Origin: Aralia elata
Lineage: Eukaryota > Streptophyta > Magnoliopsida > Apiales > Araliaceae
Direction of reading: 5' to 3'
Length of the DNA stretch: 64,000 nucleotides
Assembly: GCA_034770075.1 (NCBI GenBank)
Contig: CM068383.1
Coordinates: 43,419,222-43,483,221 of the forward strand
Shown here: one piece after another, positions 27,301-39,540 of the stretch
How positions within the stretch are numbered: position 1 is the first letter of the stretch
Layout: every line of letters begins with the position of its first letter
Position numbers and translations under genes: made by a program
Notes under the pieces: generated by a model
Seen by the model: the letters and a program-made list of their open reading frames with translations, nothing else
What the model was told of the DNA's origin: nothing
Database searches by the model: none

Positions 27301-30300
27301 TTGCTCTTCCTTTTGGGACGGAGGGAGTATTACTTGGATAATATAATTTTAGAAGGAAACTATTTTCTTACGAGGATCGTTTTACCTAATAAATTCAATA
27401 ATATATTTTCAAGAAAATGCAATAAAATATAAACAATATCATAACTCTATGATAAGACCCCGTGCTTTGCATGGGGTGTATATGCTAGTTTTATTTTAAT
27501 TTAGGGAAATAATTACGAAATTTTCATTCTTGGAGGTATCAATTTATAGTTTTACACTTTAACTGATCCATACCCATGGAGCATTGAAACATAAATGTTT
27601 AATCTGTCTTATAGTACTTCAAAAAAGTTTTTCTGGAGTTGGGACTCCTAGATGAAGTAGTTCCTTTGAAGAAATGCTGAGTCACTTCAAACCATCACTT
27701 TGAGAATTAATTTGGCAATTTGAATGTATAAGGAGCCTTATCGGTGCACTGGAAAGGTGCCACTCTTATATCCTTGAAGTCAGGAGTTCGACTCTTGGAG
27801 GCACAGCTCATTCGCGTGGGTGCTTGCTCCTCTCTCTCTCTCTGTATATGTATATCCAATTTTGGAAGTGGCACATAAGGGTTTTCATTTAGTTGAGGCG
27901 CTTGTTTTCATATGGGTCAAATTGGCTTAGAGTGATGAGGGGCGCGTGTTGGAGCCCAGGCCTACCATGTTCGTGACCTGGGCACAATGAAGGACATGGG
28001 CCTAATTCATCGTTTGCACTATAAAATCACAAAACACCTGGTTCGAAATATTATTTCGATCTTTATTAAACACATATGTTACAAAATTCGAATCTCGTTA
28101 GGGCTTAAGGTTTTAAACTTCTCGATACCTAGTTTTAGGTCACTAAATTATCCTCTAACCATATACGATCGTATTTATAAGCCTCATAAATATTCGGGGT
28201 ATTATAAGTATTATTAGCTACTTTCATAGCATCAATAGTACTATGAATGAAGGGCAAGGTGATGGAGGCTTACTTGAAGACAACTTGAAACAACTTTGAG
28301 AATGAAGAAAATTGGATCAAAGGGTGGAAGTTTGAAGAAGTCACTTGAAGATCACCAAGAACATCTTGAATTCTCCTTGAATGCCAGTAACACCACTTTC
28401 CACATGCCCACAAGCTACCACTTCTCTCGCTAAATTTTTACTTATGATGAGTATTTGGAGTGAACAACTATCTTAAGAAATCACTCGTATATAGAGAACT
28501 AAGCTTGTGGTGGATGAAAATGGTAGTAAGGGTCCACCCAAGTACAACGTGGTAAACAAAGGTTTACCTCCTTCTCTAAGAGAAGTATAAATATCTAGAT
28601 TATGCCACCCAGATGATGTTAATCAAGGAAGACCACTCAAGGAAGTTTCATGGGAATGACTCCAAGAACCTAACACTAGGTTCTTAGTTGCTCATATGAA
28701 AAATAAAACAAGCAGGTACACAATGAGGAGGCACCACACGGTTAGAGAGCCAGACTCCTTCCATGTCACTCACTTGGACTCCCCTCATGTCCAGTCCAAA
28801 CTCCAAACACCAAACTCCTACAAATCTATGCAAACAACCCAAATGGACGATCGACTCCAAGTGCTTGACCTCCAGCTCATATTTGATGTTTACGTATAAA
28901 AAAAGAAATTTTTTTTTGTCAAGCCAAATTGTTTGGTACGACATCTTATAACTGAGTATACAAACACCCTATATGGGTTGTTATTGTCAATAATATATTG
29001 ACGTTTAGTGCATGTTGGGCATGATTAGGATGTTTACGACGAACGTTTAGACGTTATATCAACTGTAAAAGATATACGAGGCAAGTCTCCAAACCTTATT
29101 ACCTTTATGCAAGTATTATACATCTTGCTATCAATTATTGTGAAGTTATTGCTTCTTAATTCAGCATCTCTTGTTTAATTTGATATTGAACAAAGTTTCT
29201 ACGTTATGCAAGTTCTTTTAAACTTTTTTCTCTTTTGTTATGGATTCAAATTACAGACAAATGTGTCATCAATTATTGTGAAGTTATTGCTTCTTGATTC
29301 AGCATAACTTAAGAAATGAACTGTTATTCATATGGAATTGTTGTTGCTTAGTGAAAGCATGAATTGTTGTGTCGAACCAAATTGTTTTGGTAAGACTTCC
29401 AAAATTGAAATGAATTACCCTTTTGAGGGTCATTATCCCTTTGAGGGTCATATATATGTCCAGTAAATCTCGACATAACGTGCAGTGGGCATGCGTAGGA
29501 TGATATGCATACACCTAGGATATTGAGGAAGGCTGATCCCCTTCAAAATATCCAAACCAAACATATTTCTAAATTTGCTGAGCTATTTTATGCTCATTCT
29601 TGCAAATAATTTGTATTTGTAGCTAAGGAAGTATTACCAGAGGAGTCTGACGGTCAAAGAGAAAGTTAAAGAAGAGTAGTTAGGTCAAGAAAGATATAAT
29701 TATTGTTGTCTTCTTTTGATGTAATAGGAATGAGAATGTATTGTGTACTTTATATTTAAGTTCGTAGATGTTGAAGTCATTTAACTATGTTAGATTAACA
29801 TTATTAGCGATGTCTAGAAAGTTCTGACGAGAAAAGGGGTTAGGTGATCTAATTGCGCGCCGTTTTAACGGAAAGCCCCACTTTCCTGGGAACTGACTGG
29901 TTGTTATACTGCAAGTCTCGGATAGATAAATGGATATTTGTTTTCAAGTCTTTTAGGACTTATTTGTAATAAGAACAAGTTATCTGGGAATGTTGTAACA
30001 ATGAACAAATGATATTATAATATTATCACTTTTCTGCATTATACTCTGATTATTAAAAGTTAAAATTTCTATAGTATGTAAAGGTTGTACAAGTCAGCAC
30101 GAAGTCCGACCAAGCAAGCAGGTGGATTTCGGGGCGTGACAATACTTCTTCATCAATTCAAACTTATGAACAAAGTTAAAGCAGAGGAGATGAAGATAAC
30201 ACTCGATCATTGCATAGTGTCACACTTTTAGAGTACCCTTTGGATTACTCACCAGGAGCCAGATGCCCCGGAAGACTATCCTGACTATATACTTCATCCC

Positions 30301-33300
30301 AAGGGTTATGAGTTTTCTTGGATCTGTTCCACCACCCTTTCGTAGCTTGAGGTAGAGTGGTTAGGTAAGAAATATTACATATATCATCCTAGCTCCATTC
30401 ATTACAAAGATCTTGAGTAGCTATACCCTATTCATTTTTCTGAAGTCGCTCCCCATGGTAGCGGATACACTCTCGTGCTTCTTGTTTCGTGCCTTCAATT
30501 AAGAGGGAAGCCGATTATTCTTTATGGAGACATGTTCCAAGTTAAGAATCCCACAAAGGCTCACCTTGGTTGGATCTCCTTCAAACATAGGGCTTCCTCT
30601 CAACCATCCTCTTTTGTCCTGACACTCCCAAAGCCCATAAAATAATGGAAACAACGCTTTACGTAGAGAGTGGAGGAGAGCTGGATACATGGGCAAGAGT
30701 GTTCCCTCACCATTGGAGCAGTCCAGAGGATGGGAGTAGGGGGGGGGGGGTGGAGTACCTACTAACTCCAGGCACTACTTGGTTGTTGAATTTGTACTAG
30801 GGTTCTTTGCCAAAGGAGTGGCTCCGAATTTAGGACCCCCGACTCCAGGAAGTCTAGAACAATCCAGAAGTCCTTATAAAAATAACTTCGAAGTTCTAGG
30901 TGGATCCGTCCAAGGGATAGCTCTACAGCTGAACACAACCAATGGCACTAAAATCTTTAATCTACTCAACTCCTAGGTTCCAAACCTAATTCGATTCTCC
31001 TAAAAGGTATTCCTTTCTTTAAATACCCACCTCCATCATCCATTCAGGGTGGTACACTCTCACGGGGTCTCTACACATTCTCTACATTGCTTTCAAATAA
31101 TCTCTTCTTGCACGCTTTCTGATTTTAGGATCGAAGGGTCCTCCAAGGGTCAACCCCCCTGGGGACCTTCCTTTTAAATGTTTGTTAACAATCTCAGATT
31201 TGGTTGTTTCCTTGAAAAATCTCCAAACTCGGCGGGTTTATGCATATATGGAATTGCCATCTTGCAGTATTTTGAGATTTTCATTACCATTTTGACGTCA
31301 ACAACAATTTTGGAACCAGAATTTCCACAACTTAAGTTTGATCGTGAAATATGAGTTGGCTATTGGAGTGTGTGTATATTTAAAACCAAAATACTGATTT
31401 TTTCTTTTACTTTTTTTTCAAAAAATTTTAGTCAACTGTTGCATAGTTGGATGTTTTGTAAGATTATCAAATTATGAACATAATTTCTTTTCTTTTTAGT
31501 ATTTTTCTACTCCCTTCATTTCATAGAAGAGTCTCATTTGTGAAATTTGTAGATATTAAGGATGTAGTTTTATTCCGTGTCTATCCCTATAAAAAATCTG
31601 TTAGTTTAGTAGTGGTGGAAGGTTATCAGAATTATGAACATAATTTCTTTTCTTTTTAGTATTTTCTTACTCCATTTCACAAAAGAGTCTCATTGTAAAA
31701 TTTGTAGATATTAAGGGTGTAGTTTTATTCCATGTTTATCCCTATAAATAATTGGTTTGGTTAGTAGTGGTCGCATGATAATGAATTAAACTGAAAAACT
31801 TGTACATATTGTGTCATTATATATTACTATCTATTGTGTCATTATATATTACTATCTATAAAAGAGATGAGTTATTGTGGATCAATTTTTATTTATTTAT
31901 TTGTTTATTTTTTTGTAACAAATTGGTCTCTTTTTGTGAACCAGAGGGAAGGATTAATTTTGGACAAATTCACTCATTATTGCTAAAGTGCCAACCGCTC
32001 TCATATGTTCTATTTATGCATATCTATAATAGCTTCCATATGTAATATCACTCCGTCCCAAATTAATTGCATTTCTAGGACTTTTTAAAGTCAAATTGAC
32101 TATTTTTAAAACTAATTTTTTTACTATTTTTGCTAACATATAGGTGAAGATATTATAACCAAAAGAAAGTATATACAATTTATTACTAATTTCAATTTTT
32201 ATAATTTTAGAAATATATTTATATATGCTTAATTATTAATTTTAAAAATAGTCAATTTGACTTAAAAAAGTCCTAGAAAAACAATTAATTTGGGACGGAG
32301 GGAGTATGTAACTTTAGGAAGTCAACAAACCATTAAATTTCACTCACACTTCTACTCGAGTCACAATTTCCAACTATGTCATGGTTTTGAATTTGTCATG
32401 TGATTTTAATGCCATCCAAAACTTCATTTCTGAGGCGCTATGTTTTCAATCAAAAATTGACCTGCATTTTGTACTTTTTAATTGTGTTGTTACAAAAGGG
32501 AAATTTGTTCGATAGGAACATTCAGCAGACGCATGTAAAAAGTAATAAATGCAACTGCTAGAAGTATATGCTGCACATTATATGCAGAGATATTACCTTC
32601 TATATACCTAGTGTGTGTGTGTAATTTTTAGGTGGATCCATGTTGGCTTTTGTGAATGTACATATGTCTGCAACATATTGCTCCTGGCGCCATTATAGTA
32701 CTTGGCTTTGGCATATCTTCATGTTTACCTGAATCCCCTAATGCATTTTCTATGTAGAAAGGATAATAAGTCTCCTTTATCCTTCGCCATTCTATTGTTT
32801 CAAAGATCAAGCTTTCACACTAAGTAATTGTTATATGTTTATTTGTTTCTTAAATATATCGCTACAAGGTTTTAGCTGAAAGTTGTTACTCTTCCTATAA
32901 GATATTGGCTGTCTTGCATTAGATAATACCATATGTCAGCAGGATTATTATCATATTCCCTCCGTTCTACAAAAAAGAGTTCTATTTGATTTTTTTTTCT
33001 AGTTAATTTTTGAAATCCTAAAATACAAAATTGACGTGAATTTATATGATTTTGATTAATGCAATAGTTAATATTATAAACTACTTCAAAAGTATAACAA
33101 AAAAATAAAATAAATTCACTTCACAATTTGAATTTTAGGATTTCGCAAATCAACTAGGCTCAAAGTCTAATAGGACTCTTTTTGTGGAATTGAGGGGAGT
33201 AATATACTATTAAATTTTCATGTATACTTGGCATTTGAATTTTGCTACATCACATATAGAATCTAGATTGGTGTTCATACAAATTACATACAGTTAAACA

Positions 33301-33441
33301 ATTCATTCTGTCAATGCCACTTTGTTAAAATCCTTTTGTTTCACCTTTGATAGTATTATTCCCTTGTCTTATCTGCAGGCTACTCTTGTAAAGATGGTGA
33401 ATGAAGCTACTGCTAACATTCCTAATTGGGACACAACATAA
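21335..33441 (+). CDS. HPAT: Hydroxyproline O-arabinosyltransferase (HPAT family, GT95)
   Basis: There are eight coding exons with GT-AG introns: 21335-21760, 24625-24692, 24776-24977, 25195-25292, 25375-25444, 25528-25599, 25793-25906 and 33379-33441. They join in frame to 370 codons plus stop, about the usual HPAT length. The family transfers L-arabinose from UDP-arabinofuranose to hydroxyproline of extensins and CLE-type peptides in the Golgi. Visible in the protein are a short basic N-terminus, a signal anchor at residues 9-30, an N-glycosylation sequon N36-R-T, and the family blocks FHIALTATDAPYSKWQ, VLNRPWAFVQWLEKA, MAEPDHIFIRPMPN and GFPFFY. The acidic AEPDH block may serve as the metal/nucleotide-sugar motif (inference). 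The C-terminus is IPNWDTT. Introns 1 (2.9 kb) and 7 (7.5 kb) carry transposons. The exons show no stop or shift, so the gene looks functional. Which paralogue (HPAT1, 2 or 3 type) is not resolved. Confidence 0.93.
23240..24200 (-). pseudogene. Ty1/copia reverse transcriptase-RNase H remnant in intron 1
   Basis: The minus-strand reading resembles a copia pol C-terminus. Near 24180-24010 is a decayed stretch ending with a YVDD-type reverse transcriptase motif. At 23783-23517 is an open RNase H piece containing GAISWASKKQSVVALSNAEA and HSKNKHI. The part between is broken. No LTRs or target duplications were found nearby. It lies antisense to the host gene and differs from the C1-C3 family. Confidence 0.8.
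26703..27488 (+). mobile_element. Non-autonomous Helitron in intron 7
   Basis: The 5' end TCTATATTATTATTATTATA follows an A at 26702. The 3' end has a GC-rich hairpin (CCCCGTGC/GCATGGGG, 27458-27465/27469-27476, loop TTT), eight more bases, then CTAG at 27485-27488 before a T. Hairpin plus CTAG and an A|T insertion site are the Helitron hallmarks. About 0.8 kb with no Rep/helicase coding. A Stowaway-like MITE is nested inside (27065-27327). Confidence 0.7.
27065..27327. mobile_element. Stowaway-like MITE nested in the Helitron
   Basis: The ends CTCCCTTCGTCCC and GGGACGGAGGGAG form terminal inverted repeats. TA flanks both sides (27063-27064 and 27328-27329). About 263 bp, non-coding. Typical Tc1/mariner-derived Stowaway features. 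Confidence 0.88.
27725..27850 (+). mobile_element. Possible tRNA-derived SINE
   Basis: GGAGTTCGACTCTTGG near 27782 resembles a Pol III B box. A weak A-box-like stretch lies about 45 bp upstream, and a CT-rich tail follows (27826-27843). No target duplication was identified. Confidence 0.35.
28960..30141 (+). mobile_element. Ty3/gypsy LTR fragment in intron 7
   Basis: Features shared with the chromovirus LTRs of this window occur in the same order: GGCTGATCCCCTT near 29532, TTGCTGAGC..TTATGCTCATTC near 29576, and an LTR-type end GGATTTCGGGGCGTGACA at 30141. The start is unclear and could lie as far left as about 27940. A stretch of about 40 bp near 29130-29170 recurs at 29265-29310. No coding sequence. 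Confidence 0.55.
30240..30700 (+). pseudogene. Degenerate coding sequence of unknown family
   Basis: One frame reads about 150 codons with only four stops, from near 30253. Pieces include APEDYPDYILHPKGYEFSW, KKYYIYHPSSIHYKDLE and LPKPIK. This composition and the low stop density suggest a decayed gene rather than chance. Because it follows a gypsy LTR end at 30141, it may be a retrotransposon-borne gag or extra ORF. I do not recognise the family. Confidence 0.4.
31463..31785. repeat. Two-copy tandem repeat, period 160 bp
   Basis: AATTATGAACATAATTTC recurs after 160 bp (31470 and 31630), and the similarity continues through TTTGTAGATATTAAGG and TCCCTATAAA. Just beyond, a 28 bp unit with ATTGTGTCATTATATATTAC is also doubled (31808-31860). 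Both lie in intron 7. Confidence 0.8.
32048..32304. mobile_element. Stowaway-like MITE in intron 7
   Basis: The ends CACTCCGTCCCAAATTAATT and AATTAATTTGGGACGGAGGGAG are inverted repeats. TA flanks at 32046-32047 and 32305-32306. The inner arms (TAGGAC…AGTCAAATTGACTATTTTTA) also pair, so nearly the whole 257 bp folds back. Confidence 0.88.
32956..33199. mobile_element. Stowaway-like MITE in intron 7, near the last exon
   Basis: The ends CCCTCCGTTCTACAAAAAAG and its inverted partner near 33178-33199 (CTTTTTGTGG…GGGGAG) have TA flanks at 32954-32955 and 33200-33201. About 244 bp, more diverged than the other two copies. It ends 180 bp before exon 8. Confidence 0.75.
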
Positions 33442-34452
33442 CCCCAGTTTTTGAGAAATTATCGGCATATCTTCAAGAGATTGATATAGAGAAACCTCAG
33501 GTTAAATATTTGGCATTTACAACATAACAGAGTACATAAATATAGAAGGGGAGTGAAATTTATCACGAATGAGTAATTAACTGTATTTTGTTGTGGTTTA
33601 TACATGTGTTGCTCTATCATTTTCCAGTCTTGGAGTATTTCATACACAATGCATAATCTGATGCCATCTTTTACTTTTTGGGTATGTACGGTTATCAGCG
33701 TTTATAGCGTTTGCAATTGTAGTAGTTTAGTGCGTTTGGCCGCCGCATTAAAAATGGTACGGTGCGTTTAAACTCCAAATGTTAACATTTACGAGTTGAA
33801 TAAGTTGTTTGTAGACGAACAAGATTGTCAAATGCGTCAAGAACTCCAAATGAACTAAACTCTTCATTTTATGGTAGGCAAACAAACACTTTAGTCTTGG
33901 TCACACAATGCTCTAGCTGATGGCTGATAGTCTTCACCCATCCCAGTTTTCTACATTTTAGATTAATTCATGCTTTTTAGTTTTGAACTACAAGTTAGAG
34001 TAGTGTTTAGCTTTATTAGCCACATTCAAATGAATTCATAAACATTTACTCCCTGTGTTAAAAGTTAAAACTATGTACGGGCAAAAAAGTTTAAACCAAG
34101 CTAGTGTAACATTTAAAAACTTGCATAACATTTTAAAGTACAAAAAATATCCTTATAGTGATTATCAAAAATAATCTTATAAAGGTGAAATAGTATTGTA
34201 CTCTTTTTTAAATCAAACTTTCTTCCAAACCTCACATGTGAGAAAAAAAATTTAATCTCTTTTAACTCATTTTCGTTCTCTTATAAATTTGAGTAAATTG
34301 CAAATAAACACTTATGGTTTACTCAAAATTTTTTATAGCCACCTATAGTTTAAAAGTGAATTTTCGACTATCTGTAGTTTCAAAAAGATAACATAATCTC
34401 ACTCCATTAGTAATGACGTCAAAAGTTAACAGATGGCATGTAAGTACTTTGT

Positions 34453-34509
<57 letters not shown>

Positions 34510-34731
34510 CTAAGATGGTTCTAATTCGACATAAACAACTCAAAAATGATCTACGACTTTCATGGGTGGCTGTTACTTTATTTCATCTAGGGTTTGAAAA
34601 AATATTAAGAAATCACAACTCAATTAGAGAGATAATCTATAATTAACTATATAATTAAAAAAACAAACTTGATTTGGTTTGGTTTCACCAATTTTTTGTT
34701 CAACTTTCCTAATTCATATTAGCATAAGTAT
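33442..34731. other. 3' flank of the arabinosyltransferase gene
   Basis: AT-rich sequence between the stop codon and the G2 LTR. It should contain the 3' UTR, but no poly(A) signal stands out. A (CT)n(AT)n microsatellite lies at 34454-34509. Nothing else was recognised. Confidence 0.5.
34454..34509. repeat. (CT)n(AT)n microsatellite
   Basis: About 18 CT dinucleotides followed by about nine AT dinucleotides. Confidence 0.95.
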
Positions 34732-37395
34732 TGTAGACACCTGAAATTTTGCATATATTTTCAAACCTTAGCAGGAGGACAAAAGAGTCATTTCAGCCAG
34801 AGGACGAGACATCCGAACAGAGGATTTCAGGGCTCAGATCAAAGTACACAAAGTTACCACGATGAATACCAAGAGAGGAAACTACGCAAAGCATGACGGT
34901 TGACTGTTTGGCATCTACGGGAAGAATAATTTTTACACTTTGTCCTGTTTTCCCGAACCCGGATTTGGCCAAACTTTATGTCACTATGTATATTTCGGAA
35001 AGAGCTTTCTGGAATGGTATGACACGCATTCCAACTATTCACGGATTGAAAGTTATGAATGTTTCAACGCATAGCAAGGCGAACAACTAGCCGACATCTA
35101 CTCAGGGATGATTTTTCCCCTTTTTCTCTACCTTCCCGAGCTCGGAATTGAGCGAATAATATATCATTTCGAAGCTCTCGAAAAGAGCTTTCCAGATTGG
35201 TATGACACATTTTCTAACTCTTCCCGGATTGAAAGTTATGGATGTTTTAGTGCAGCCTCAACTATATTTGCGGCCAGCCGCAGATGCACCTGCGGCTAAG
35301 CCCAAAAGCCTATAAATGGCCGAAATCAGCTCATTTTTGGACGAGAATTGCATTGTTAGAGAGAGAAAGTGTGTATATAATGAGAGAAATACCCAAAAAC
35401 CTCTCTAATACCCATATAAATCTAGCTATTCTCATCAAATCCCACCAAATTATATCCAAGCCATCTAGATTCAAGCTCAAGGAGGAGAATTTCACCATTT
35501 CCAAGGTGAAAGACTCAATCTTTATGTATATTTAATGTAAATCTAGTGGATCTAGCATAAATTTATGTTTTGTGGCGAAAGATCCGATTTTTATGTAGAT
35601 TTAATGTAGATCTAATGTAGATCTAGTATATATCTTGTTTATTTTAGTAAAATATTCGATTTTTATAAATATTTGATATAGATCTATTAGATCTTGTATA
35701 GATCTTGTATATTTTATACGTTGTTGTGCTTGGATTTGGTTTGTTTTCCAATTAATATTGTGTTGAGGCTCTCCCTACATCTTAGATCTATATCTAGGGT
35801 GTGGAGATCCTCTTTATAGGATTATGGATGGTTAGAGAGGATTTCCTACGGTTAAAATCTCCTCGTAATCATCCGATGATATCCTCGAGGTGATTTATCG
35901 ATTTCGACTTAGATTCGACCCGTTTTACCAATTATTTTGCTTGTGCGATGTTAAAGTTTAAATCTTTTCCTAGATTCACATGAGATCTAGCTTGGATCTA
36001 ACTCATTATCGGTTTCAAAGTTAAAAACTTTAACCTTTATGTTAGATCCGATGCGGATCTAGTTGGATTTATGTGTTTTCAATGTTTTAAGTTGATTTTG
36101 GTTTACCCCGTACAATCCTAGATCAATATCTAGTGGTGGGAGGATCTCACCTACCCGCTGTCAAGGGATTCTAACAATTGAATCATCTGATAGCCAGTTT
36201 AGGATATATTTCTCGATTTAAATTCCGATTATGTCATTGAATAGATCTAGGGATCTTAGATCGACGGATCTAAGTTCCGGTAATGGATCTCATCAATATA
36301 TATAGTCCCTCGCGATGTCGGTTTCGGTTTTACGATCTACGGGATTAGGTTACCGGAGCCCTTTCCTAGATCCCCTTTATTTATCTCCTTATTTTAATGT
36401 ATCGTTTATCATGATGTAAGCTTAGGAATATAGGAGTCGGGATCCTTGAACTGGATCTTGACATGATTCCCATGATGGACATTATTTCGATTGTAAAGTT
36501 ATTATCCAATCATTGTAAATGTAAATTTGGGCCTTAAAATGGTATCGAGGGTTCCATCCTATGAAAATCGGATTTAAGGCCCCGTGATAGTGAAAATTGC
36601 GATTGCAGGTGTTCGGGGCTATTGAGATGACTTTTATGCCTACTGATAGCCCCGATCCTATTATGATGCTTAATTTCCTGTTTATCACCAAAAATAATTT
36701 CTAAACAAAATGACAAAGATCTTCTAAAATCAAACTCAAATTGCTCGGGTTAGTAAGACCACTTTAACTTGAAATTGAAAAAAGTAACGATGAATCTCGA
36801 TTCCTATTTGCGAAGAGTTTGAAAATCGTGCTTTCCAAAACGTCACCCAAAAAACGACTTCTATCAAAATCATAAACTAAAACGAACCTTTTCTTTAAAT
36901 CAAATCCCTCGTGCATAGGTTCAAAGAGGCTTTAAGTTGCTTTTAAAATAACGCACTTCTCACGATTTTGATCCAAAGCTAGATAACAATTTCCTTCAAA
37001 ATCACACACACATACAGACGCACACTTCACACTTAGAAAAATATCAAGATGCGGTAACCGTGTTTTCACGGAAGTCGGGAGGTGCCTAACACTTTCCCCT
37101 CGCTTAAGCAAGCTCCCGAACTCTATAAATCTCGGTTTCACGACCAATTTTACGGAGTCACAGATTGGGCCATATTACAAAAATCTAAAATTCGGATGAG
37201 TTAGTACATCCATTTAAATCTTTACAAACTGACGACTCTGTCTAATTGGCCCATCATTAAAATCAACTTTTCAAAACCCCATCGACATTTATGTTGGCTT
37301 TTTCCTAAAAATCACCCTTTAAGCGAAATGAATAAATCGAAATCTTAAAAAGGGTAGAAAACATGAATTTAGGAAAAAAAATCCCAGCGTCGACA
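34732..37395 (+). repeat. G2 5' LTR
   Basis: 2664 bp LTR from TGTAGACACC to GCGTCGACA. A TATA box TATAAAT (35311-35317) is preceded by AGCCGCA/TGCGGCT inverted repeats (35276-35282/35291-35297). Positions 36530-37395 align with 58235-59260 of the G3 LTR. Candidate target sequence to the left: AGTAT (34727-34731). Confidence 0.88.
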
Positions 37396-37396
37396 A

Positions 37397-37416
37397 CTAG
37401 CGACTCTGTTGGGGAA
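37397..37416 (+). promoter_or_regulatory. G2 primer binding site
   Basis: CTAGCGACTCTGTTGGGGAA lies just after the LTR end, a near copy of the G1 site and similar to the tRNA-Arg type site of Tat/Ogre elements. Confidence 0.7.
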
Positions 37417-37602
37417 ACTAGAGGGCTTAAGCTGCGTACAATCTTGTTGTTTTCCTTTCTTATTTATGTGTGGTGTGAATGGTTTGAATGAATGTTGCGA
37501 ATGTCTTACATGCTTTATTTAAGTGCTTCACATAATGTCATCATATGCATGCGGTAAGGCACGATAAATATATGTTGTGTGATTCCTCCTCCAAGAAGCG
37601 AA

Positions 37603-39425
37603 TGAAAGTAGTATGCACACAAGCCAATCATATTTGATATGATGTAGCATATACTTTGTAATCTTATTCATTTATTAATAAAAGAATTGATTTTCTTAAA
37701 AAGGCATTTTATATTATCTACATAGTGCTGTTATATTAAATGTGATAAACCCATAGTTTTGAGCAATGCTTTTAAAATCATGATGATGATCATGCTAATG
37801 AGATCTAAATTCTGGATAGCTCACAAACTAAAATAGTTCCTAATCGTTGGATTACTAAATTGGGGATTAGTGAATCCGGATAGATTAGTACATACGTTGC
37901 TTGCTCTTAAGAAGAGGATGATTGATCTCATAATCATTTGTGTGGAGACACTAAAGCAAGTATGTAGGTGCTTATTGGAGAATAAGTTCACTGAACGTGG
38001 CTCGCTAAGGAATACCTAATGGAGTTTTACTCCCCTGTTAATAAGAATTCCTATAGTGATAGTAGTACAAGTGATCCTTGGACTTGAGATCATCATAGTA
38101 TCTTGTGTATGATGAGTTATACTTTGACATGTCCCTTAAGACCTTTAGGGTATATCAAAGGGTATGATTTGGTATAATAAGTTGTACATGGAGATAGGTG
38201 AATGATCAACAAAGAATCTACCACGTCTAGTAAAAGATGTGAACGTCCTATGTGATTCGATAAAAGATAACTCAGTAGTCTTTGGCCAAGGCAGAATGAA
38301 ATTAGAAAGGAGTTTCTAATTTGCATTATTTAGAGTTGTGCATTTGGGAATCGAAATACATATAATTAAATAAAATAAGACTTGACAGTAAATCCATGTC
38401 TTATATTTAATTGGGACATTGTATGGTAGAAGGATTGAATTATACGGTAACTATTCATTGAAAGGTTCTTTTATGATTAATGTTGAAATCTATATTATCT
38501 GGAAAGTCGTTGATCGCTAAGGGGGCTTATCCTTATTGTAGAATAAATATTATTTATTTAAATGAATTAAATAGTTTAATTTATTTATTTAAATAATATT
38601 AGAATTGTTCTAATTGATTTATTCACAACCGGTTTAATATGGAGAACCTAAAGGGTCACACCGCAAAAGAAAAATATTTATTTAAGAAGTAAATGGTATA
38701 ATTGTAATAATAAGTTAAGTGTATTTAATTTAATCTATGGAGATAGAATAAATTAAATAGCTTAATATTTATTATTTAATATTTTAGAAATATTAAATAT
38801 AAATTAATAAGAGGAGTCTTATTATTATTATTACTATTACTATTATTTAATTCCTAATAGGGATTGAGAATTAATTAATAGAAGTACTCTCCCATAAATT
38901 CCTAATTGGATTAGGAGCATAATTAATTAAAGGAGTTTAATTATAATTGAAACCCTAATCCTAAATAGTTTAGGGAAGGGTTATTCCTACATCTATAAAT
39001 AAGAGGAGTCTTATCATATATTAGGGTTACACACTCTTGCATTAGATTGTGGAGATTACTTGCAATTTCTATAGAGATAGAAATAGGGTTTTGCCAATAC
39101 CCAACTTCTTGAATAACTGTTCTTCCTTGGTGGATCACCTCTAGAGGCCAAACACTTGGGTGACTAACGTTGATCAATAGGAAGGAATCTCATCGGTGGA
39201 ATTCGAGGAGAACAGGAAGGACTAGGAGTTGAACTTGTACCCGAGGAAGCTTTGATCTACGAGGGTATAATTCTTATTCTCTTTCTCTTTCGTTTATATC
39301 GTTAATTGAGCACATAGATTGATCATGGTGATGGTTTGTATAAAATTTTAAAAATCCGATTTTATCGCACTTCCGCCCTATTTATGTAATTTGATTGCAT
39401 GCTTGCGTTATATACAAACCTAACA
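37603..39425 (+). repeat. C3 5' LTR
   Basis: 1823 bp, TGAAAG…CCTAACA. TATA box TATAAAT at 38994-39000, followed within about 30 bp by the likely transcript start. The 3' LTR carries TAGAAAT at the same place (46388-46394). Confidence 0.95.
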
Positions 39426-39426
39426 G

Positions 39427-39439
39427 TGGTATCAAAGCC
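39427..39439 (+). promoter_or_regulatory. C3 primer binding site
   Basis: TGGTATCAAAGCC, one base after the LTR, with one mismatch to the usual initiator tRNA-Met site TGGTATCAGAGCC. Confidence 0.88.
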
Positions 39440-39540
39440 TAATCTTGTGCTAATTATCGATTTTGATGATTCCATATGTGTATGGTATGCGATTAGATCG
39501 AAATTTTTGGGCAGAATCAATTTTTCTGGATCAGCGACGC

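Noticed and set aside
27782..27797. tRNA gene suggested by the B-box-like GAGTTCGACTC
   Set aside because: No cloverleaf can be drawn; a SINE is the better, still weak, reading.
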